Source: Limanda limanda (Eukaryota > Chordata > Actinopteri > Pleuronectiformes > Pleuronectidae). Taken from it: DNA of 64,000 nt. The notes below the pieces were generated by a model that searched no databases, had not been told where the DNA came from, and worked only from the letters and a program-made list of their open reading frames with translations. Of this stretch, positions 22,470-36,065 are shown one piece after another. A program made the translations under genes and the position numbers. The DNA lies in assembly GCF_963576545.1 (NCBI RefSeq), contig NC_083637.1:24460507-24524506 (forward strand). The letters run 5' to 3'. Numbering within the stretch: the stretch's first letter is position 1; each line of letters opens with the position of its first letter.

Positions 22470-23335
22470 ACATTGCCTTTCTGGGTCTCACGTTAAATTC
22501 ACTGACCTACACGGCTCGCCTATCAGCCGAGAGAGTGTACACTTTCAGGTCCACTCTCTCTCATTTTGCCGTAACACGTCAGGTCACGTACGGACTGTGC
22601 CTCCGGTTACTGGGACTGATGGCCTCAACCATATTGGTGGTGAGGCTGGGCAGGCTGTACATGAGAGATTTCCATCGTTGGGTGGATTCTCTCAGACTGG
22701 ATCCTATGCGCCACAGAGACTGCAGTGTCACGGTTTGCGCGCCTTGCGTCATCGCGCTGCGGCCATAGCAACAGCCTTCTCTGTTGACAGAGGGGGTGCG
22801 CATGGGCGTAATATCTGCCAGAAAAGTAGTGACAACAGACGCCAGCCTGTCAGGCTAGGGCGGTGTGTTCGAGGGAAGATCCACGAATGGGATGTGGAGC
22901 ACGGATCTCAAACATGCCCATATAAATTATCTGAAGTTGATGGCAGTGTTTCTGACGATGAAACATTTTCTGCCGTTCCTCCTTCATGTGTTAGTGAGGA
23001 CGGACAATACGACCACGGTGGCGTATATCAATCGCCAGGGGGGTCTACGTTCTCTACAGTTACACACTCTTGCACGCAGACTGATATTATGGGGCAAGGT
23101 GCATCTCCTCTCCGTGAGAGCGACCCACGTTCCCGGAATTCAGAATGTGGGTGCGGACCTCTTGTCCAGGTGAAATCCACTCTACGCGGAGTGGAAACTT
23201 CACCCATCTGTAGTAGCGCAGATTTGGTCACATTTCGGCCGCGCGACAGTGGATCTGTTTGCGTCGAAAGGGAACACACAGTGGCCACTGTTCTTCTCCC
23301 TGCACGACGGGAGCGCACCGCTGGGGCTGGATGCG
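22470..23335 (+). pseudogene. DIRS RNase H region
   Basis: Continues the pol polyprotein: RLSAERVYTFRSTLSHFAV, VVTTDASLSG (first RNase H Asp), LKLMAVFLTMKHFLP, LVRTDNTTTVAYINRQGG and HVPGIQNVGADLLSR. It ends TVDLFASKGNTQWPLFFSL, the usual join to the DIRS downstream domain. Several in-frame stops (for example near 22766, 22857 and 23171). Nothing of the tyrosine recombinase follows. Confidence 0.82.
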
Positions 23336-23339
23336 TTCG

Positions 23340-23625
23340 CTTGACCTCTGTCGGATCGTTTGTTCTTCTACCCGCTGTCTTCCATGGTGCTGTCCTGTGT
23401 TCCTGTTTTGCCCTGATCTCCTTCTCCTTTGAACCCCGCGTAAGCTTTGTTGTGTTGTGTTTTTTCCAGTTTTTTACCTGTTAGTGTTAATGTTTTGTTT
23501 TGTTAAAAGAACTTATTTAATTAAATTACCTTTTATTTTAAAATCTCTGCAGCTGGGTCCATCTCCATAAAACAAACCGTAACAACTTTGCTTTGATTGT
23601 TTGTAAGTAATGAAAACAGGTCTGT
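23340..23625. other. Possible LTR tail
   Basis: T-rich sequence ending AAAATCTCTGCAGCTGGGTCC. It resembles the end of a fish LTR element but cannot be assigned; the source is uncertain. Confidence 0.3.
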
Positions 23626-23627
23626 AC

Positions 23628-23699
23628 CTGGAGTCAGTTTGAAGTGATGACTCAGTGTTCAGTCTGGTTGGATTCCAGTTGTGTCTCATGTTGGACATC
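23628..23699 (-). other. Candidate small coding exon
   Basis: Minus-strand 72 bp segment bounded by a good acceptor (GTTCCTCTAG) and a good donor (CTCCAG then GTACAG). It reads MSNMRHNWNPTRLNTESS and onward. It could be an early exon of the minus-strand transcription unit starting near 24700, but no protein family was recognised. Confidence 0.35.
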
Positions 23700-24484
23700 C
23701 TAGAGGAACATTAAACACAAATACACATATGTTAAGTCATACATGTGCCAGATTAAGACCTTAACAACTTTTACATGGTAAAAATAAAAGTTTATCACTT
23801 TAAAGTTCATCAGATCATAGTCATTTCAGCTTAGGAAATAGGTTGTGGACATCAGCCTCAGCTTCTCTATGTGACTGTCTATTCTAGTAAAGTTACACTT
23901 CCTATAATTTATTTATAATTAACACAATAATTCAGTGAAGTCTGCCTAAGGTTAACAATGTAAAAACTGAAGGTAGCAGACACGTTTAGTTTTCAATGTA
24001 ACACTTTACAACACAACAACACCAATACTCTGAATAAAGAGCTTACATTACATGCTACTTTAAACAGCTGCTCTTACAATGCAGATGTGACTTTAAATAC
24101 TCAGGTTTCAGTTGATTACAGTAAATCTGTTTCTGCAGAATAAGAATCAGTGTAACACAGTCAAGTCAAATGGGTTGGCAAGTGAAACAGCTTTACATAA
24201 CATCAGATATCTTACGTGGTGGAGCTAATTCTCCGGACACGTTAGCTCCAGACACACACAGTCTCCTCTCAGTTTAAATGATTCATCACCAAACTCTACC
24301 GCATCTCTCTGCTGGGGGAATCGGCATGCGCGTGTGTAGGTAAAAACTTCCGGTCTGGTTAGCCCGGTTAGCATCGCTATTACTGATGGTGTCTTGACCG
24401 CTGGCTAGCGGAGCTAAGCTAACGAGCCTGCTACAGAGACACTGGTACACTAACACATCTTAATAAAAGACTAAACTTCACTTA

Positions 24485-24700
24485 CCACAGAAATGGGAGC
24501 GCAGACGTCTCTAGTTGCTCCGTCAGGAGAACCAGCCGAACTTCAAACTGTGTTACTCATCCGATGTGTGGGTGGAAGCCTGTCCACAGACTCAGGCTGT
24601 GTTTACTCTAACAAGGGTTAGCCTGTTAGCTCTGTTAGAGCCGAGCAGACACCAGGCTAGGAGTTGCAGTCGGCGCGCTTACTGTGACGTCACGTGAATT
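24485..24700 (-). promoter_or_regulatory. CRE/E-box promoter and candidate first exon
   Basis: TGACGTCA (24685-24692) overlaps CACGTG (24691-24696), a combined CRE and E-box in a moderately CpG-rich stretch. On the minus strand an exon would end at 24486 with CTGTG then GTAAGTGAAG, a near-consensus donor. GCTAAGCTAACG and related motifs frequent in fish promoters lie at about 24365-24425. The intervening 0.8 kb to the exon at 23699 has no stop-free coding. Confidence 0.4.
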
Positions 24701-25522
24701 TCAAACCTCTATATCGCTTAAACGAGAGAGTTAGAATAAAATTCACCCCCCTCAGAGTTGTCATGAAGCAAGAACCTCGCGATTGAGACTAAAACTAAAT
24801 TTTGAACCATGCTGTAAACAGGTTTAATTCTGCTCTAAAGTCGGACTTTTTAACATGGCAGTCAATGGGACTTTCTGTTTCTTGCAGCCAGGCTAGCGGC
24901 TTCCCATGGAACTGCAGCTTTTTTACACTTCCGTGTTCGCCTCATCGCTCAGCCCAGGATGTTGCCCCTTGCCTACAACATGCTGGGCATCACAGGAGGC
25001 AGTAGGCGAAGGACCATCAATGTGGCCACCGAGGCAGCGGAGTTGCATCAAGGTGGCCGTGGATCAGGAGAGGGTAGCCAAGGATGGGGTAGAACCATAG
25101 ACATATATAAAGACTAGATGTCTCGTTCGACCGAGCCGGACGTCACTACATGGCGGCCATCTTGCTACGGGGCAGCTGGCTCACCCATAACATTGTATTG
25201 GTAGTGGTAAATAACCATAACTTGCTCAATTTTCAACCGATTTTGAAACGGTCTGGTTTGTTGTAAACGTCAGAGATGTAGTTATGACCCTGCATAATTC
25301 ATGCTCAAAACGTCCTGATACCGATTGCACTGCATTGCATTTTCACATTTTCAGCATTCCAAAATGCTGTTATGAAATTGTGTTCACTACTGTTTTCAGT
25401 GTTTGGATTGTTGATGTTGTACTTTAAGCTATTTAATTTAATAGCAAAAGTAGCACCAGATAATTTAATCTTTTACAATGCATGATTAAAAAATGCTCAG
25501 TTCTGTAAATAACTGAAGAGCT
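24701..25522. other. Dispersed repeat sequence, no gene
   Basis: 24745-24895 and 25085-25260 (ATAGACATATATAAAGACTAG) look like common fish dispersed repeats. 24955-25080 reads a short PLAYNMLGITGGSRRR-like stretch that may be a LINE ORF2 C-terminal scrap. None can be assigned with confidence. Confidence 0.3.
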
Positions 25523-25918
25523 GTGTCTAATTGTAGGGGCCACATCCCTGTTGACTGCATTCGTAGACAGATTGCAGCGGCACAACTAGACTGTCCCGAT
25601 CTGAAGGCACCTCCAAATGCATCTGACAAATGTGTCTTTCCACCACAAGCAACAGAGGCTTACCCAGGTGGACCATTGGGCTTCAGTGACAACCTTTTTT
25701 TCAAAGAAGTAATGGCGGCAAGAAGCGGGGGGAGAACAACAGGAGAATTATTTTTTAAATGTAAGTACTCAATCCAACAGCTATTGGTCCACATCTTAAA
25801 AGAACATCTTTTCTATATTTTTAATCAACCGATTGCGGAAGCGTATTGCATTCACTTGAAAAAAAAAAAAAAGCGCCTAGAAAAAAGTTTGAAAACCCCC
25901 CCTGTTTTTCTGAGTTAA
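25523..25918 (+). other. Unrecognised ORF
   Basis: 131 codons, beginning after an acceptor-like CTAATTGTAG. The first 55 residues (GHIPVDCIRRQIAAAQLDC onward) look protein-like with several Cys. The rest runs into repeat and poly-A sequence. No family recognised; it may be an exon fragment carried by a transposon. Confidence 0.25.
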
Positions 25919-27396
25919 TTTTTCTCCGGAAAAGGTGTTCCCTTTATCCTGCCTGAAGCTCTCACACGTATGGAGTATGGTTGCTGCTGCATCAGCCTGA
26001 CCCTGCAACAGACTAATGTAGCCTAGCGTTTTGTTCTAGTATACTGTCAGGAGGCCTCAGCCGAAAGAGGACACGAGAGATGGTTATTGAATCGGGACAT
26101 CACACTTGTTTATTTTCCTTCACACTTTTCTCACCTTCACACCTATCTGTAGCATATCCCCCGAAAGATGGTCGAGACTTTAGGCTCTTATATACTTCTA
26201 CGTATCCGTTTCTCGGAGAGGGCTCAGCGGGAGACGAAGAGTCTTTTTGATTTTTACTTCTCCGACCACTGTACGTCGAATAAAATTCACCGCCAAACCC
26301 ATAGGTGGCGCAACGGAAGACGAGCTCAGAGAAGCCTACCCCAATTATCGGAAGAAGAAGTCCCCTTGTGTTTATATTTCTCTGTCAGCCTGCCTCCCAC
26401 ACACTGAACCATGGCAACTAACAGAACTAAATAAAGTGACACCCAGCGGGTCAAAATGCCAATGTAATCGTTTCTTAGCGCAGCGGTTCCCCGGTCTTGT
26501 TTCCGAACTGTGTTGCTGATTCCACAGCTTGAAGCTCCGTGTAGCTTGAAGCTAGCTCCCCTCCCAGCTTCCACACACAGTCAGCAGGGACTCCCGGCAC
26601 TAACTACTACCCAGTGTTTGCTTCTAACCTGGCGGTATTATAGAAACAGTGTCATGATAGAAGTGGAATTAAAGTCGTGACGGCGGGGTTATGAACTGTT
26701 ACCACCGCAGTTAGCATGGTTGCTAGCCCGCTAGCCTAGCCTGCTAGCGCCGTTTTGAAAGCTCGTTCTAACCGTGCGTGACCGTGCACACATGTCGTCA
26801 GTGCTCGAACGAGCCACCGTCAGCCGGACAACTCCCCTGGCTTAACACACACGTCACATTAATCGTAGAATCGTAGTTGTTTATGTGTTTATTGTGAATC
26901 AGGAAGTTACAGGTCCGGAAATGACGTCGAACAGAAATGACGTCGTACGGAAATGACGACATACGGAAATGATGTCGTTCGCGGACCAATCACAGCCAAG
27001 AGCTGTCCGCAGGCTCTCCGACACAACACGGAGAAGTTAGAAAAATCAGAGGTGTACGAAAAGCTGTCCGAAGCGCTCGGAGAGGGCGTTTCACGACGGA
27101 TAGGGCGGCCTTATCTATCCGTTTTACAAAATACGCTCAAGCATAAATTGGCCTTTTCATCTGATGTTTTCAGGTTTATTTGACGCTACGTCTATGGACG
27201 CTATACGTCACTTTGAAAATAAAAGCATGAAAAAAAAAGTACGAAAAACAGGATTTTTATCTTGGAAAAACTGAAAAAAAATTATTTTTAGAAAAACAGG
27301 AAAAAAAAAAGCTCAAAAAACAGGGAGAAAAAAAAAATTAGAAAAACAACTTTTTTTTTACCGAGAGCTTTTTTTTCAAGTGAATGCAATACGCTT
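25839..27396. mobile_element. Element with 22 bp exact inverted ends
   Basis: AAGCGTATTGCATTCACTTG with AA at 25839-25860 is the exact reverse complement of 27375-27396. Both inner sides continue into A or T runs. The 1.56 kb inside has AAAAACAGG-type repeats near 27235-27350 and non-coding sequence. A segment at about 26060-26640 may be a further insertion. Superfamily not determined. Confidence 0.65.
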
Positions 27397-27577
27397 CCTT
27401 AACCGATGAACCTTTTCTTCCATAGCTTTTTTTGTTTATAGCTTTGTTGGAGGATGCAGCCTGCGTTGGCTAGGTAGACCGGGTCCTCCACAGAATGCGG
27501 CCACTGAATTGAATCACAGCTACACACGTGAACAAAATTGTTGGTACCCTTCCGTTAAAGAAAGAAAAACCCACAAT

Positions 27578-27977
27578 CAGGGTTTCTACGGTTATGGAAA
27601 ACCTGGAAAAGTCATGGAATTTTGAAATGTGTTTTCCAGGCCTGGAAAAGTCATGGAAAAAAATGAAATCCCAAAAGTTTTGGAAAAGTCATGGATATTT
27701 GTTATATTCATATTTTCATGTCGTTCATTAACGCTGAGTATTAAATAATTCATATGCTTTTAAAGAAATATGCTCAAAATATAAGCAGGCATACTTGGGT
27801 TTGTGTCATTTCAGGTATACTGTATGCCTTGGAATTGTCATTGTTGGTTTAAATACTACATTTTGTCACTTTTTCGTGTATACATCGAGATTTCACAAAA
27901 TGTTCGATCATGGAAATTTGGTTTAAAGTTATTAAAAAGTCATGGAAATCCATTGGTCAAAATGTGTATGAACCCTG
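27578..27977. mobile_element. 400 bp CAGGG element
   Basis: Starts CAGGGTTTCTAC and ends GTATGAACCCTG (inverted ends) with CACAAT on both sides (27572-27577 and 27978-27983). Contains repeated CTGGAAAAGTCATGG. Non-coding; probably hAT-like. Confidence 0.75.
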
Positions 27978-28333
27978 CACAATGGTCACTGAAATAACTT
28001 GAAACTGACAAAAGTAATAATAAATACAAATTTACTGAAAATTGACTAATGAAAATCAGACATTGCTTTTGAATTGTAGTTCAACAGAATCATTCAAAAA
28101 AAACGAACTAATGAAAATGGCCTGGACAAAAATTATGGTAACCTTAAAGGAGACATATTATGCGCATTATACCACAAGTTGACCATTTAAAACAGCAGCC
28201 TTTTTACCCTGTCTAAAACAGCCCTCCTCAGATTGACCTGTTTTGAGTGCCCCGCCCCGCCCTCTCTCACCGCCCTGCCCCCCCGTCACTCACACACACA
28301 CATACATCCACTTTCACTTCCTAAATCTCTCCT

Positions 28334-28806
28334 TAGCATATTTAAGGTTGTTAAAATAATTGTAAGTCACTGTCCTACACATATATTTCTGTATTCGTTT
28401 GTTGTGTTCTTTCATTGAAGCTACAATTTTCAAACTACTACACCTTCTGATAAAGATTTACATTTATTTAAATACATGCATTAGATATGTGTGTATACAG
28501 TATATAATTGTATGTGTATATTTATTCATACAGGGCATATATTCTGAGCGCGCGCACACACAGACACACATAGCATATTTAAGGTTGTTAAAATAATTTT
28601 AAGCCACTGTCCTACACATATATTTCTGTATTCGTTTGTTGTGTTTCTTCATTGAAGCTACAATTTTCAAACTACTACACCTTCTGATAAAGATGTACAT
28701 TTATTTAAATACATGCATTAGATATGTGTGTATACAGTATTAATTGTATGTGTATATTTATTCATACAGGGCATATATTCTGAGCGCACGCACACACAGA
28801 CACAAA
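28334..28806. repeat. 237 bp tandem duplication
   Basis: TAGCATATTTAAGGTTG at 28334 recurs at 28571 and the following 235 bp are almost identical, ending in CA-rich sequence. Confidence 0.92.
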
Positions 28807-29470
28807 CACAAACACACACACACACACACACACACAGACAGACACACAGACAAAGGGATGTGGGGGCTAGTTTTGGAGGCTAACACTGCTGCTACTTTCC
28901 GGCGAAATGCACTTAAAACCCCGGGTATGAGTCTGTTTGAAAGCGAGCGACAGAGGCGGCAACGAGCTGCTGGTGACCGGCACCGGTGCATGCAGCTCGG
29001 GGCGCGTGGAGCAAATCTGTAGGAGCCACAAAAGTTATAAGGCGCAGCTCTCTCCCCTCCTCCTCCTCCTCCGCTTCGCCACCCGGGCATTACAGGAGAG
29101 GCTGCCGCGAGCGCCCCGGCACGGGTACAATGCAACCGGAGACCGGGAGGGGTCCTTGAACCGGTCCGGTGCTATTTTCTAACAAAGACAGACACACACA
29201 GAAGCTACGAGTCGGGTTAGCCTCCGAGTGCATTGTTTTCTATGTATTCCTGCTGCATTCCCGGGGAGCCCCACACACACACAAGCTCGACTCCGAGAGC
29301 ATTGTTCCTCCACTCCAGACCCGAAATGGGATCTCTCCCGCCACCTCCCAGTCTGATGCTTCCCGGGTGGGGGGCCACATGCAATACTGCTGTAAATACG
29401 TTCACAAGCAACAATTCCAGAAAGTGCTGGAACTTTAAACACAAACTAGCAGCTAGCTAGCGTTACCTCG

Positions 29471-30731
29471 CTGCTGATTAGGGGTGCAACGATTAGTTGA
29501 CGTCGTCGACAAAAATCGATGACAAGAATAGTCGCCGACGAATTTACTCGTCGGCGGCTGTGGCTGAGGGGTAGAGTGGTCGTCCTCCAACCTGAAGGTC
29601 GGCGGTTCGATCCCCAGTCTGAACCATCTGCATGCCGAAGTGTCCTTGGGCAAGATGCTGAACCCTCAATAGCCCCCCATAGAATAACAAAGTGCTGCAA
29701 GTAGATGAATGTGTGTGTGAATGGGTGAATGTGAAACTGTACAGTAAAGCACTTTGAGTGGTCTTCATCAGACTAGAAAAGCGCTATATAAATACAAATC
29801 CCTTACTCGTCGATGATTCGTTGGTTACGTCATAGCACGTGTTTTTCGTGCCGTGCAGTTGAACTAAACGTCGTTTTACCGGACGTGCTGATGAAAGCAG
29901 CAGGAGTGAGCCATCTCGCTTCCTTCCTATCTCTGAAAATCGCGCATGTGCAATAACGTCAAAACACATTCCAATGGCGTCCTCTGCTGCAGCAGCATCG
30001 CGTACCAGAAAGTAAAAAGTTCGGGAGAACTTCAACCGTAACAGCCCGAAAAAAACTACCTGCAGTACTTGTGCGGCGGACCTGCTCTCCATAGAAGCAT
30101 GACACGTGCATGTGAGGAGGAGGCACTTGTGACATCGTAACGGAGACGATGCGGACTCGCCTCTGTCAAATGTTATATATAAACGTATATACCTGTGCGC
30201 AGGATTCTAGCATCCATTACAAAAATATGGTTTAAACTTTTTATTAATGAGTTTAAAAGCGTTATGTTATCCTTTTGCCTGACAAACGTCTTTTTTTAAT
30301 CACAATTATTTTGTCAGAAGAAGACTGTAGTTTAATTTGTTGATGTTTTTATTAATGTTACTTTCCCTGTCATTTTTTTTGACAGGAAAAATACTTGATT
30401 TTTAATTTATTTGTTTTACAAGCACTTTGCCTGTCCTTGCTTTTAAATGGACAAAAACTTGATTTGTCTTTGCTTTTGTGTCAACAGTACCCTTATATGC
30501 AACAAAGTTTATTAAAAGACATTTTTTTTGAATGAAGTATCAATCTTTATTGCCTTTATTTTCAGTCATCACATGCCTCGAACAACCTCAAGCTAAATTT
30601 AAAAGCTGTTTGCTAAATAAGAGCAATTGAGAATTTGTGTCATTCATAATCCGATTAGTCGATTAATCGTTTCAATAATCGGTGACTAATCGACTATCAG
30701 AATAGTCGTTAGTTGCAGCCCTACTGCTGAT
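29471..30731 (+). mobile_element. 1245 bp non-autonomous hAT with perfect 8 bp target duplication
   Basis: CTGCTGAT at 29471-29478 and 30724-30731. The ends are TAGGGGTGCAACGATTAG and CGTTAGTTGCAGCCCTA. About 29975-30110 preserves a decayed BED zinc-finger reading frame (residues like KKTTCSTCAADLLS) with stops, so it derives from a ZBED-type hAT. Interrupted by the SINE at 29554-29802. Confidence 0.92.
29544..29812 (+). mobile_element. tRNA-derived SINE (AFC/V-SINE-like)
   Basis: TTACTCGTCG at 29544-29553 and 29803-29812 is a 10 bp target duplication. The 249 bp body (29554-29802) has pol III box A (TGGCTGAGGGGTAGAGTGG, 29561-29579) and box B (GGTTCGATCCC, 29604-29614). Its 3' tail is AAAAGCGCTATATAAATAC, as in fish SINEs of the AFC/V-SINE kind. 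Confidence 0.9.
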
Positions 30732-31922
30732 ACACGTAAATCATCTAAGTGGCCACAGCGGCAGAGACACGGTCCCCAACACCGGCAACCCCGGAGCTAA
30801 CACCGGCACCTCCACATCCCAGGAGCCGACACCGGGACGTCCCCGGAGCCGACACCGGGACGTCCCCGGAGCTAACACAGGCACCTCCACGGAGGTGCAC
30901 GGAGGTGCCGGTGCCGGAGCTAACGCTAACAGCAAGCTAACGTTAGCTCCCGACAAAAAGCTGTTTTCTATTTATACATGCTGCTTCTACCGGGGCAAAA
31001 CACACACACAGAAGACAGCGTTAGCTCGCTGCTGCTACCCGTAAACAAACACTGACACGTCCAACCTGGACAAAGTCACATCCAGCTGAGGCAGCACAGG
31101 CACAGCAGTGACACACAGTCAAACAGCCACAGCATCAACACAGTGAAGCAGCTCCGATCTCCTACCTGGAATAAACAGCAACACGTCCACAGAAACGAGC
31201 CGCTGACATGGAGCCAGCAGCCCGCGGACATCACCCAGCGAGCCCGAGCTGAGGAGGGGGCTGTGGCAGGTAACTCACCCCGACCGCAGGCTCTGTTTCC
31301 TCCGCCTCTCACACGGCTCCCTGGCTGGTTAGCGTCCCCCCTCAGCTAGCTCCCCAGCTAACACCCCCCGCCTCGAGTTGAGTAGGGTGCTCTGGCTCGT
31401 ACTTCACCCTGGTCTCCGCCTCCGCCAGATCTCCACCTCCGGGGGGGGGGGGGGGGGGGGGCTAAGCCATGTAAACAGAGTGTGACGTCGGAAAAGCCCA
31501 TAATCCCATTGGACGCACTCTAGCGTAGCGTTTCTGACAGAGGAACCACAACAGATCGCGGGAGTTCTTTTTTTCCATAGTTTTTTGGACGGTAGACATG
31601 CCAGATACCCAAATTAACGTGTAGAAGCACTACAAAAGTGGAATTTGCATAATATGGACCCTTTAACTTTATATCGTGTTGCACAACCGTCTGAGGTTAT
31701 CACTGCAATCAAGCGATTTCTTTAACTCTCCATGAGACTTCTGCACCTATCAACAAGTATTTTGGCCCACTCCTCGTGAGCAAACTGCTCCAGCTGTCTC
31801 AGGTTTGAAGGATGTCTTCTCCAGACTGCATGTTTTAGCACCTTCCACGGAAGTTCAATAGGATTTAGATCAGGGATCATAGAAGGCCACTTCAGAATAG
31901 TCCAATGTTTTGCTCTTAGTCA

Positions 31923-33418
<1,496 letters not shown>

Positions 33419-34749
33419 TGTTGGGGGGAGACTCCTGAGTGCTGACTGTCACACAATGGCTCGTAAAACTTGAGGCCTACAAGACCAAGCTGAAACCAGT
33501 TCTACCGGTTTCTACTCTGAATCCACACATTCCTCAGACAGCCTGGGGCCTCGCCTTGGTGGGGAAAGCATTTCCTGGGCTCCCTCAGAGGACCCCCACT
33601 GTGTTTCTAACTGCTCCCTGAGATTTGAACCCTGACATCTCATTGGCTGAGAGCCAACTGAAGCCCATGACCACTTCCTGAGGAGGCAGGAACTCCTCAG
33701 GTTGTATAAAACTGTTGAGCCCACAGAGCTCGCGGCCATTTTCCTGTACTGAAGTTGCAACAAGACCTCCCGAGGTCTTACCAGATAACCCAGTAAACTA
33801 AAGGAGGCAATAACTACTTTTGTTTCAGCTTTTTCCCTGCACTGATGACCTCTCCAGACCTCTCCAGGTCTATCCAGATGATTCAGTTGCTATAGGGAGC
33901 AACCACAGCCATTCCCTGCTTAAAGACTTTTGAACCAGACCCCCGGGTCTTTCCAGATGTTCCAGCTGCTATTGGGGGCGATTAGACGTTTGTTTAATTC
34001 ATTTTATTTTAATTCATTTCATTTCCTTTATTTTACCTTCAGTCAGATTTTATTTTGATAGGACTTTTTGCTGTTTTAACTTGAAAGACCGAAACAAGAA
34101 ATTCGCTCGCGGGACGAGCTCAGACATTTTCCACACGGACTACTGTTTCCTCCCACACGATCTTCAACCGGCTCCAAGCAGCCGCTCATCCCTGCAGAAG
34201 CGCGACGTTATTCCGCGGAGGAGTATGACAAAATCCACTCCGTTCCTGTAAAGCAGCACGATCTCCGCTGCCACAGAAGAAGACGAAGCTTCATCCCGTC
34301 AAGGAGCACGAGAAATCCGCTCCGAATTCGGCCCAGCTGAGCTCCGTGCCCCAATCAAACCACCGGAGCAAGCCTGAGAGGCCACGAGTTTTATTCACTA
34401 GACTTCCGGGACATTCGCGCAGCGCGCACGGACCCCGCGAAACCACGGTCACAGTAAGAGGCTTATATTGTCTGGGCAGATACTAGTTTTAATACTTAGC
34501 GTATTTTTTAACATTTGAGTGAATTTATTTGTGGGACCTCCGTGTCTCCTATTGTTTAGCCGCGACGAGCTGGCTACATCCGGTTCATTTCTGGGTTCTT
34601 TGTGTTACAGTGTTTGAGCGCCGCAACGAAGCGTCTCCGGCTGCACTGGGACCGTCTGAACAACTTTAAAGAGATTTTACCGGTCAAACTTCAACAGACA
34701 ACGCCGCTTGGGTGCTGGGTGGTAAAGTAACTGTAAAACTTGTTTCTTT

Positions 34750-34951
<202 letters not shown>

Positions 34952-35207
34952 CATGGTGTCATTAACATAGGCTCCATTTTGAATAACGCGAGTTAAACCA
35001 CCATTTTGAGAGTTTATTATTGCCACGCCTCCTCTCTCTCTCCTCCCCTTTTGGCTCTAAACTCCAAAGCGGCTCCACCATTTTGGTTTGTAGTCACCAC
35101 CATTTTGAGAGTTTTTCGGTGGATCATTATCGTCCGCCATCTTAGATGTGACCCAACTACGTCACCACGTGACTGTGTCATACGTCATCGCCACTCCCCT
35201 TTTTTTT

Positions 35208-35209
<2 letters not shown>

Positions 35210-35262
<53 letters not shown>

Positions 35263-35285
35263 AGAAACACACACACACACAGATA
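35210..35285. repeat. CA microsatellite in LTR
   Basis: CA run with interruptions; similarity to the LTR copy at 59727 ends at its left edge. Confidence 0.9.
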
Positions 35286-36065
35286 AACATAAACCATAGG
35301 TTTCACATGTGTTTCTGAATTGTGATAAGTGCTGCTGCTGCTGTTATCTTTGAAATATTGGAGTTTGTAAAAATTATGAATCATTAAATAACATTAACTT
35401 TATTTCACACACACTCACATAGACATCCACACACACACACACACACAGAGACACATTGACACAGACACACACGGACAGACGTACATAGACCACAGGTATT
35501 ACATGTATGGTCTGAGTTGTGATTAGTGCTGCTGCTGTTGTTATCTTTGAAATATTGGTGTTTGTTAAAATGATGAATCATTAAATAACATTACCTTTAT
35601 TTCCCCTTTTTAATAAATGCTTTTGTAATTGTAAGAGCCATTATGCAGTATGTGTGTGTATAGTTAAACATTTATGTTAGTTTACAATCTCTTATATTAT
35701 CCAGGTTTGTAGTTTAAGTTTTGTGCAGTTAAATTTTATGTTGTATATCGTGGTTTCTATATTTCAAGTATATTTTGTTTTGAGCACTGTTTGCGGGTTT
35801 TTTTTTGCAACAGTTTGATGAAGCCGTAAGGCGGTTCTCTATATCAGGTGGGTCGTGAGCCAGCGGGGCTGGTTAAGTGACGCACAAGAAGATTGGTGAG
35901 TTTAAGGAGTCTGCAGGAGTTTACTCCAACAAGTTTTGACCGTGAATTTAACGTGAAACATGCGTGCAATCTTGAGTGACATCGACGTGAAGACTGCCTG
36001 GGAATATCAGGTGCTGTAAGGCTTACAGCCTACCCTAAAATCACTTCAAGATTAACCCGCCTCAT

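Larger units (their letters stand above)
19590..23340 (+). mobile_element. DIRS-type retrotransposon, broken
   Basis: It contains a gag relic (about 20047-20945), a reverse transcriptase (about 21740-22468) and an RNase H/methyltransferase-side region (about 22470-23330), all of DIRS type. An LTR-like insertion sits between gag and RT. The tyrosine recombinase expected after RNase H is absent: similarity ends near 23340. The 5' part (about 19590-19740) resembles the GC-rich start of fish DIRS elements, but the split terminal repeats were not verified. Confidence 0.82.
28144..31666. mobile_element. TTAA-flanked element (piggyBac-like, non-coding)
   Basis: TTAA at 28144-28147 and 31663-31666 bracket inverted ends AGGAGACATATTATGC and (right end, reversed) AGGGTCCATATTATGC. 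Removing the element rejoins the Tc1 sequence with a single TTAA, so TTAA is a true target duplication. It holds a 237 bp tandem duplication, GC-rich unique sequence (28860-29200), a nested hAT (29479-30723) and short repeats of GGAGCCGACACCGGGACGTC (30820-30870). No transposase found. Confidence 0.82.

Noticed and set aside
22282..23484. 400-codon ORF overlapping the DIRS RNase H region
   Set aside because: It has no DIRS motifs; the conserved residues lie in the other frame.
29554..29620. Functional tRNA gene
   Set aside because: Boxes A and B are present, but the sequence lacks a complete cloverleaf and has a SINE tail and a target duplication.
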